Part shown: piece by piece, positions 1 to 4,669 of the stretch
How positions within the stretch are numbered: the first letter of the stretch is position 1
How the letters are laid out: every line of letters begins with the position of its first letter
Source: CAYMND01 sp964465065
GTDB taxonomy: Bacteria > Acidobacteriota > Aminicenantia > UBA2199
Length of the DNA stretch: 10,471 nucleotides
Direction of reading: 5' to 3'
NCBI GenBank assembly: GCA_964465065.1
Contig: CAYXHZ010000084.1
Coordinates: 1-10,471, forward strand
Made by a program: the position numbers and the translations under genes
The notes under the pieces: generated by a model
What the model was told of the DNA's origin: nothing
The model's input: the letters and a program-made list of their open reading frames with translations, nothing else
The model's database searches: none

Positions 1-105
1 TTGACCTTTCCCCCGCTGCCCCCTTTCCTAAAGGAACGAGGGCTAGAAACCTGCATCCAGCTCTTTTGCCCCTTCCCTTCGGGGGAGGAGTAGGGGAGAG
101 GTCAA
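1..105. repeat. Imperfect palindromic non-coding repeat (MITE/REP-like), possibly cut by the left edge
   Basis: The first 13 bases (TTGACCTTTCCCC) match the reverse complement of bases 93-105 (GGGGAGAGGTCAA) at 12 of 13 positions. Each arm leads into its own hairpin. In the left one, CCCT at 21-24 pairs with AGGG at 39-42 around TTCCT/AGGAA; in the right one, CCTTCCC near 71-77 faces the G-run and GAGG at 81-88. No coding frame is evident. This layout resembles the small pyrimidine/purine-rich palindromic repeats dispersed in many bacterial genomes. Whether it is mobile, and whether it continues left of base 1, cannot be seen here. Confidence 0.5.
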
Positions 106-146
106 GTCGCAAGTGACCCTTCTCCAATTTTCGACTTGACTTTTTG
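101..146 (+). terminator. Inverted repeat followed by a T-rich tract, possible terminator
   Basis: GTCAAGTCG at 101-109 is the exact reverse complement of CGACTTGAC at 132-140, with a 22-base loop. The 3' arm runs straight into TTTTTG at 141-146. A stem plus T-run suits an intrinsic terminator for a gene left of the window, but the loop is long and no upstream gene is visible. The 3' arm also contains the -35 hexamer of the next promoter, so the repeat could instead be regulatory. Confidence 0.35.
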
Positions 147-164
147 TTTCTAACCGGGTATTCT
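136..164 (+). promoter_or_regulatory. Sigma70-type promoter of the tetR/oxoamine synthase unit
   Basis: TTGACT at 136-141 and TATTCT at 159-164 are separated by exactly 17 bases. The predicted transcription start is near 171, about 30 bases before the chosen ATG at 201. This argues against the in-frame TTG at 144 as a start, because it lies upstream of the predicted transcript. Confidence 0.65.
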
Positions 165-168
165 GTTT

Positions 169-183
169 TTGACTCTCAGTCAA
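169..183. promoter_or_regulatory. Perfect inverted repeat, probable TetR operator
   Basis: TTGACT, a 3-base centre CTC, and AGTCAA form a perfect 15-bp palindrome. It overlaps the predicted transcription start of the promoter at 136-164 and lies just ahead of a TetR-family gene. TetR-family repressors typically bind such palindromes and repress their own promoter. That this protein binds this site is inference. Confidence 0.55.
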
Positions 184-200
184 GGAATAACTGGAAATCA

Positions 201-821
201 ATGGGCAGCAAAGAACGTAAGGAACGCGAATTCGAACAACGCCAGGAACGGATCCTGGAGGCCGCCGAAAAGCTGTTTTTCCGCAAAGGAGTCAACGGGG
301 TGCGTCTGGAGGACATCGCCGAGGCCATCGAGTTCAGCAAGGGGATCATCTACCTCCATTTCAAGAGCAAGGAGGAATTGTTCGCCCATCTGCTGCTGCG
401 CAAGGCCACCCGCCTGCACGAGATGCTGCGCGAGGCGGTGAGCCACGACGAACCGATGCGGGCCGGCATCGATCGCTGCCTGGAGACAACCGTCGACTTC
501 TACCTGCAGAACCAGGAATATTACACGCTGCTCTTTCACGTGGACGTGCACGCCCCCAACCTGTCGGCCGAGCTGTCCCGGGATATTTTAGCCATGAAAC
601 GGAACTGCCTGACGGTTTTCACCGAGGTGCTGCAACGGGGTAAACATCAGGGGGCCTTGCCGGACAACGTGGCGCCCGAGCAACTGGCGCTGGTACTGTT
701 CGGCATGCTCAACGGCCTGTTGCAGCTGATCGAGACGCACCAGGCCACCAAGAAGAACCTGGGGGCTTTGGTGGCCATGGCCATGAACCTGGTGTTCGAC
801 GGAATTTTGAAGACGAAATAA
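201..821 (+). CDS. TetR/AcrR family transcriptional regulator
   Basis: A 206-residue protein of normal TetR-family length. Residues about 13-60 form the DNA-binding domain: a first helix containing ILEAAEKLFFRKG, then the helix-turn-helix VRLEDIAEAIEFSKGIIYLHFKS, matching the family pattern (T/V)xxDIAxxAGxSKGxxYxHFxSKEEL. Residues about 70-206 are an all-helical ligand-binding and dimerisation domain with no recognisable ligand signature. ATG 201 was chosen over the in-frame TTG at 144 because TTG 144 precedes the predicted transcript start. The ribosome site is weak (AAGGAA at 182-187, somewhat far away). The gene lies 14 bases before the oxoamine synthase and is very probably cotranscribed with it, so it likely controls that enzyme as well as itself through the palindrome at 169-183. 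The inducer is unknown; an acyl-CoA or lipid signal is a guess from the neighbour. Confidence 0.93.
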   Translation: MGSKERKEREFEQRQERILEAAEKLFFRKGVNGVRLEDIAEAIEFSKGIIYLHFKSKEELFAHLLLRKATRLHEMLREAVSHDEPMRAGIDRCLETTVDFYLQNQEYYTLLFHVDVHAPNLSAELSRDILAMKRNCLTVFTEVLQRGKHQGALPDNVAPEQLALVLFGMLNGLLQLIETHQATKKNLGALVAMAMNLVFDGILKTK

Positions 822-835
822 AACAGGAGAAGAAC

Positions 836-2032
836 ATGGACGTTTTCAGCAAATGTGCAAACTTCACCAAGGCCGATGAGTTCAAAGCCATTGGCATGTA
901 TCCCTACTTTCAGGACATAGAGGAGAATCACGGCCCGGTGGTGCGCATGCACGGCAAGGAAGTCATCATGGCCGGCAGCAACAACTACCTGGGGCTGTCC
1001 AAGCACCCGGAAGTCGTGGCCGCCGCCAAGAAGGCCATCGACACCTTCGGCACCAGCTGTTCGGGCTCGCGCTACCTCAACGGCACCCTGACCCTGCACA
1101 CCCAGCTGGAGGCGGAACTGGCTGATTTCGTCGGCATGGAGGACTGCCTGCTGTTCACCACCGGCTATCTGACCAACCAGGGCATACTGGCGACCATCGT
1201 GACCAAGGACGAATACCTGCTCACCGACAAGGACAACCACGCCAGCATCGTCACCGGCACCCTGATCGCCAAGGCCATGGGCGTCAACGTCATGCGCTAC
1301 GCCACCAACGATATGGAAAGCCTGGAACGGGTGCTCAAGAAAATCCCGCTGGACGCCGCCAAACTGATCGTCAGCGACGGGGTGTTCAGCATGTCGGGGC
1401 ATTTGGTCAAGCTGCCCGAACTGGTCGCGCTGGCCAGGAAGTACAACGCCCGGGTCATGCTCGACGAGGCTCACTCCTTCGGCGTTCTCGGCCGGGGCGG
1501 TCTGGGCGTCGCCGACCATTTCGGACTCAAGAACGGTCAGGATGTCGATCTGGTCATGGGCACCTTCAGCAAATCGTTCGCCTCCCTGGGCGGATTCGTG
1601 GCCAGCAAGAAGAGCGTGATCAACTTCATCAAGCACAGCTCTCCGGCGCTGATTTTCGGGGCCAGCATGTCGCCGCCCAACACGGCCGCCGTCCTGGCCG
1701 CCCTGCACATCATCCGCCGCGAACCGGAACGGGTGGCGCGCATCATCGAGATCGGCAACTACATCCGCGCCGGATTCAAGGCCGCCGGATTCAACATCAT
1801 CGACGGCGTGACCCCGATCGTGCCGGTCATCATCGGCGACGACATCAAGACCTTCCAGTTCTGGCGCATGCTGCTGGACAACGGCGTCTTCGCCAACCCG
1901 GTCATTTCGCCGGCCGTGCCCCAGGGCATGCAGCTCATCCGGGCCAGTTTCATCGCCACCCAGGAAAATCACCACCTCGACAGGGTCATCGACACCTTCG
2001 TCAAGGTCGGCAAGAAGCTGGAATTGATCTGA
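836..2032 (+). CDS. PLP-dependent alpha-oxoamine synthase, serine palmitoyltransferase-like
   Basis: A 398-residue fold-type I PLP enzyme of the family that condenses an amino acid with an acyl thioester and releases CO2 (AONS, KBL, ALAS, SPT, CqsA). Visible landmarks are SNNYLGL at 48-54, the GSRYLNGT loop at 77-84, His135 in DNHASI (cofactor stacking), DEAH at 210-213 (Asp210 to the pyridine nitrogen, His213), the PLP lysine Lys246 in GTFSKSF, and Arg369 in LIRAS for the substrate carboxylate. All expected catalytic residues are present. GSRxLNGT, FTTGYxTNxG and TFSKSxxxxGGF resemble bacterial serine palmitoyltransferases (first step of sphingolipid synthesis) more than biotin-pathway AONS or threonine-pathway KBL. 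No biotin, tdh or other sphingolipid gene is in the window, so the substrate is inferred. A clear AGGAG at 825-829 precedes the ATG. Cytosolic, second gene of the tetR unit. Confidence 0.9.
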   Translation: MDVFSKCANFTKADEFKAIGMYPYFQDIEENHGPVVRMHGKEVIMAGSNNYLGLSKHPEVVAAAKKAIDTFGTSCSGSRYLNGTLTLHTQLEAELADFVGMEDCLLFTTGYLTNQGILATIVTKDEYLLTDKDNHASIVTGTLIAKAMGVNVMRYATNDMESLERVLKKIPLDAAKLIVSDGVFSMSGHLVKLPELVALARKYNARVMLDEAHSFGVLGRGGLGVADHFGLKNGQDVDLVMGTFSKSFASLGGFVASKKSVINFIKHSSPALIFGASMSPPNTAAVLAALHIIRREPERVARIIEIGNYIRAGFKAAGFNIIDGVTPIVPVIIGDDIKTFQFWRMLLDNGVFANPVISPAVPQGMQLIRASFIATQENHHLDRVIDTFVKVGKKLELI

Positions 2033-2072
2033 TTGTTTTCCTGACAATACGCTCTCAGATTATTCTATCGAT

Positions 2073-2103
2073 ACGGGGGCGCGGGTTTCGGCCCCGCCCC
2101 CGT
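2073..2103 (+). terminator. Strong GC hairpin after the oxoamine synthase gene
   Basis: ACGGGGGCG at 2073-2081 pairs perfectly with CGCCCCCGT at 2095-2103, and a further three G-C pairs form across a one-base bulge around a TTTCGG loop. It begins 41 bases after the stop codon. No T-run follows on either strand, so it is not a textbook intrinsic terminator. It may act as a 3'-end stabiliser or a Rho-assisted stop, and it separates the tetR unit from the glycosidase promoter. Confidence 0.45.
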
Positions 2104-2136
2104 GCTCGGGCCGATTTGGCTCCCGGCAACCGGAAA

Positions 2137-2165
2137 TTGACAATTGACGGCCCGATCAGTATATT
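2137..2165 (+). promoter_or_regulatory. Near-consensus sigma70 promoter abutting the glycosidase ATG
   Basis: TTGACA at 2137-2142 and TATATT at 2160-2165 have a 17-base spacer. The expected start of transcription, about 6-8 bases after the -10, is 2171-2173, which is the ATG at 2172. The -35 lies in a tandem duplication of AATTGAC (2135-2141, 2142-2148). It is bracketed by an 8-bp inverted repeat, TCGGGCCG at 2106-2113 and CGGCCCGA at 2148-2155, which could be a regulator site. Confidence 0.6.
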
Positions 2166-2171
2166 ATTCGT

Positions 2172-3641
2172 ATGAAAAAGAAAGGCCTTTTCTCCCTGTC
2201 GGTCGGTTGCGCATTGCTGGGCTTGTGCCTCTGGAGTCAGACTCTGGCGGCGGTCAACATCAGCGACTCTGTCTTCGGTATCAATGTCCACCTGGCTGCC
2301 GACGCCGTGCTCGCCAAGGCCAAGAACGCCGGGATCAAATGGATCCGGATCGACATGTCCTGGAAGGATATCGAGGTCAGCGATCAGAATTACCTGTACG
2401 GAAGTGTCGACCGGGTCGTCAACTACGCCAACAACAACGGTCTGTCGGTCGTCGGGGCGATGGCTTATTCGCCGACCTGGACCAACGGCAGCCGTAAATA
2501 CAACTTGCCCCCCGACAACATCGCCCTGTGGCGCCGTTTCGTCGACAAGACCGTCAGGCGCTACAAGAGCAAGGTGAAGTACTGGAGCATCTGGAACGAG
2601 CCCAACATGGAGGTCTTCTTCGCCGCCGGCAAAGACGTCTTCGTCAACAAGATATTCATCCCGGCCGCCCAGGCCATCAAGGCCGCCGACGCCGGCGCCT
2701 TCATCGTCGGTCCCGATCTGGCCCACAAGACGGCCACCGGTCAGGAATGGTACTTCTGGCTCAAGTACATCCTGGACAACGCCGGCCAGTACATCGACAT
2801 CGTTTCGCACCACATATACAACGACCAGAGCGTGACCTATCTGTTCGAGCTGCTGGAATCGGGCGACATTCTGCTGCCGGGGGTCAAGGAGATCGTCGCC
2901 GACGCCGGCCACGGCGGCAAACCGTTCTGGGTCACCGAGACCGGCTGGCACACCTACAAGGTGTCCGAAACCGTTCAGGCCGACCGCTACCTGGAATTTC
3001 TGCAGCGCATGCGCCAGAAGGGCTACCCGCACAAGATATTTTTCTACGAGATCATCGACGATACCAACGCGGCCATAGACCCTTACGGCATCCTGCGCTC
3101 CACCCGCAGCGAGAAACCGGCCTACCAGGTCTACGCCGATTTCATCGCCGGGCTGTACCCCCCGCTGGCCGAGGACGACATCATCGAGGACAGCAAGAAA
3201 TGCTACGCCGAGGAGGCGGTGGCCAGTCGCGGCGACCGGTCGGAGCAAAGGAGTCTGCTCGACGGCCTGCTCAATTTACGCGCCGACCTGATCCGGACCT
3301 TGCCGCAGGGCGCCGCCCTGGTTCGCGCCTATTACCGCCACGGTTCGGAATTCGCCGGGCTGGCCCGGGCCGACGCCCGCATCGACCGACTCGGCCGGCA
3401 GCTGCTGCACGACATCCATCGCTCCTGGCTGGAAAGCGACGGGCAGAACCTGGCTGTTTTGCAGCTGCAGCTGACCGACCAGGCCGGAGAGCTGCTGGCG
3501 ATTTTGCAGAAAAAAGACACGAGCGCCGGTCTGCGTCGTACACTGGACTGGTGCGCCGGTCAATTGCGCCTGTTGGAAAGGCTTGGCCTGGAAAATTATA
3601 AGCTGCATCTCCCCGAACAGGCGCTGCGGCTGGACGAGTGA
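2172..3641 (+). CDS. Secreted clan GH-A glycoside hydrolase (GH39/PslG-like) with helical C-terminal domain
   Basis: A 489-residue protein. Residues 1-27 form a signal peptide: KKK, a hydrophobic core, then a likely cut after LAA. Residues about 33-332 form a TIM barrel with clan GH-A signatures: the acid/base Glu143 in WNEPN at the end of strand 4, His213-His214 in IVSHHIYND, and the probable nucleophile Glu256 in VTETGW at the end of strand 7. Both catalytic acids are intact, so a retaining glycosidase is expected, acting in the periplasm or outside the cell. The barrel resembles GH39/PslG-like or GH5-like enzymes; the sugar substrate cannot be read from sequence. Residues about 340-489 are a mostly helical, charged extension I do not recognise. 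There is no Shine-Dalgarno ahead of the ATG, and starting further in would remove the signal peptide. The gene converges with the signal peptidase homologue, one base apart. Confidence 0.85.
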   Translation: MKKKGLFSLSVGCALLGLCLWSQTLAAVNISDSVFGINVHLAADAVLAKAKNAGIKWIRIDMSWKDIEVSDQNYLYGSVDRVVNYANNNGLSVVGAMAYSPTWTNGSRKYNLPPDNIALWRRFVDKTVRRYKSKVKYWSIWNEPNMEVFFAAGKDVFVNKIFIPAAQAIKAADAGAFIVGPDLAHKTATGQEWYFWLKYILDNAGQYIDIVSHHIYNDQSVTYLFELLESGDILLPGVKEIVADAGHGGKPFWVTETGWHTYKVSETVQADRYLEFLQRMRQKGYPHKIFFYEIIDDTNAAIDPYGILRSTRSEKPAYQVYADFIAGLYPPLAEDDIIEDSKKCYAEEAVASRGDRSEQRSLLDGLLNLRADLIRTLPQGAALVRAYYRHGSEFAGLARADARIDRLGRQLLHDIHRSWLESDGQNLAVLQLQLTDQAGELLAILQKKDTSAGLRRTLDWCAGQLRLLERLGLENYKLHLPEQALRLDE

Positions 3642-3642
3642 A

Positions 3643-4533
3643 TCAGGAACCGGTCGATAGCGTCGCCGGTCTGCGCAGGAAGGTCGTGACCGCCAGCAGT
3701 CGGGGAAAGGCCGGGAAGACGACCAGCTCCACGTGCCCGCTGATCTGATTCAGCGGCAGCAGTCCGAGCTGACGGCTGTCGACGGCCGCCGCCGAATTGT
3801 CACCCAGACAGTAACAGACTCCTTCGGGGATGGCGTACTCCCGGCCCTGGGTCGTCTTGATGCCGGGATGGCTGAGGCCGACGCGTTGACCGTTGATGAA
3901 GATGACCCCGTCGGCGATGGACAGCCGGTCGCCGGGCAGGCCGACCAGACGGGAGATCTGCCATGGGACCTGGCGCTGTTGGCTGAATTGCGCCGTATAG
4001 GCGATCAGGTCGTTACGCTCCGGCTGGTATTGTTCCGAACGGTTCAACAGGATAAGTATGCAGTCGCCGGGATTGAGCGTCGGGGCCATATCGCCGCTGC
4101 TGACCGTCATCAGGCGCAGCAGCGAACGGGAAGCCGTCCAGGTGGGTACATGACTGACGATGAACAGCAGCAGGACGGTGACCAGGGTGCGCCGTATCGA
4201 AAGCTGGATGGACAATTTGAGTATCACGAACTGACAGATCAGGGCCGCAATGGTCAGACCGGCGGCGATGAACTGCTCGTCCAGACCGGTATGCAGCAGC
4301 ATGAAGTAGAAGGTGTAGGGCATCTGGACCAGTTGGGTGTTGGCGATGAAGAAGACACCCTGGATCATCTGAACAAGAAAAGTGGTGAACAGGACCCGTT
4401 TCCAGCTGATGCAGTCGGCCCTGAACACCAGGGTCAGCAGGTAGAGCACGACAATGCCCAGGAAATAGTTCATCAGGACGAGCTGAATCAGTTTTTCGAT
4501 CTGGACTCCTTTCTGTAAAGCGTCTACAGACAT
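3643..4533 (-). CDS. Signal peptidase I (S26) family membrane protein lacking catalytic residues, probable pseudoenzyme
   Basis: A 296-residue protein from ATG 4533. The N-terminal half holds about four hydrophobic segments (roughly 15-37, 45-69, 86-111, 114-131), more than the one or two usual in bacterial SPase I. The C-terminal half has the family boxes in order: SSGDMAPTLNPGD at 145-157, ISRLVGLPGDRL at 193-204, GDN at 244-246 and DSRQLG at 252-257. Compared with E. coli LepB, the nucleophile Ser90 (SGSM) is Asp148, the general base Lys145 (IKR) is Ser194, and the Lys-supporting Ser278 is Ala250. The oxyanion-hole Ser88 (here Ser146) and the GDN and DSR residues are kept. The frame is intact, so this is not simple decay. 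It probably does not cut preproteins by the normal Ser/Lys mechanism; a binding or assembly role, or another chemistry, is open. The start is uncertain: no Shine-Dalgarno precedes ATG 4533 or the in-frame TTG at 4560. Confidence 0.85.
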   Translation of the reverse strand: MSVDALQKGVQIEKLIQLVLMNYFLGIVVLYLLTLVFRADCISWKRVLFTTFLVQMIQGVFFIANTQLVQMPYTFYFMLLHTGLDEQFIAAGLTIAALICQFVILKLSIQLSIRRTLVTVLLLFIVSHVPTWTASRSLLRLMTVSSGDMAPTLNPGDCILILLNRSEQYQPERNDLIAYTAQFSQQRQVPWQISRLVGLPGDRLSIADGVIFINGQRVGLSHPGIKTTQGREYAIPEGVCYCLGDNSAAAVDSRQLGLLPLNQISGHVELVVFPAFPRLLAVTTFLRRPATLSTGS

Positions 4534-4560
4534 TGTAAACTGTTTGTCACGAATTTGCAA
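4532..4560 (-). promoter_or_regulatory. Candidate promoter overlapping the start of the signal peptidase homologue
   Basis: On the minus strand, TTGCAA (4560-4555) and TACAAT (4537-4532) are 17 bases apart, a good sigma70 match. The -10 overlaps the ATG at 4533-4531, so a transcript from it would start near 4525, inside the called gene. Either this is not the working promoter or the protein starts further in. An AAAGGAG sits about 26 bases inside the reading frame, but no standard start codon follows it at a good distance. Confidence 0.35.
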
Positions 4561-4574
4561 AAGCGGTCAGTTTA
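4536..4574. repeat. Inverted TAAACTG repeat in the divergent intergenic region
   Basis: TAAACTG at 4536-4542 and its exact reverse complement CAGTTTA at 4568-4574 face each other. A third copy, TAAACTG at 4629-4635, covers the -10 of the S1-protein promoter. Three copies of a 7-mer within 100 bases of a divergent intergenic region could mark a shared regulator site, but part of the match may simply be promoter-like AT-rich sequence. Confidence 0.3.
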
Positions 4575-4605
4575 GACCCCGCCGGATCATTCAGCCGCAA
4601 TTTCC

Positions 4606-4634
4606 TTGACAAATCTGGGTTTCACGGGTAAACT
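4606..4634 (+). promoter_or_regulatory. Sigma70-type promoter of the S1 protein/histidinol phosphatase unit
   Basis: TTGACA at 4606-4611 is followed after exactly 17 bases by TAAACT at 4629-4634. Transcription should begin near 4641, giving a leader of about 29 bases before the ATG at 4670. The transcript would therefore not include the in-frame GTG at 4640 as a usable start. Confidence 0.65.
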
Positions 4635-4654
4635 GGCTGGTGGTCATTGGGACC

Positions 4655-4660
4655 GGAGGT
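4655..4660 (+). promoter_or_regulatory. Ribosome binding site that fixes the S1 protein start
   Basis: GGAGGT, a near-perfect anti-16S match, ends 9 bases before ATG 4670. It selects this ATG over the upstream in-frame GTG at 4640. Confidence 0.8.
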
Positions 4661-4669
4661 ATCAGCGAC

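Noticed and set aside
144..200. In-frame TTG start giving tetR 19 extra residues
   Set aside because: It lies between the -35 and -10 of the predicted promoter, and the extra residues do not match the family.
647..2047. 466-codon open frame on the minus strand
   Set aside because: It lies opposite the oxoamine synthase and the end of tetR, shows no recognisable domain, and is rich in D, G, V and H as expected for the antisense of a GC-rich gene.
2172..2235. Lipoprotein signal on the glycosidase (Cys13 or Cys19)
   Set aside because: Neither cysteine has a proper lipobox: the residues before Cys13 are SVG very near the N-terminus, and Leu precedes Cys19. A signal peptidase I-type cut after LAA fits better.
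2528..3601. 357-codon plus-strand frame inside the glycosidase gene
   Set aside because: It is Arg/Pro/His-rich out-of-frame translation of a gene with clear catalytic motifs in the other frame.
3649..3670. Hairpin ACCGG/CCGGT as a shared terminator
   Set aside because: The stem is interrupted and no T-run follows on either strand.
4640..4669. In-frame GTG start for the S1 protein
   Set aside because: It falls at the predicted transcription start and has no ribosome site, while GGAGGT precedes ATG 4670 at ideal distance.
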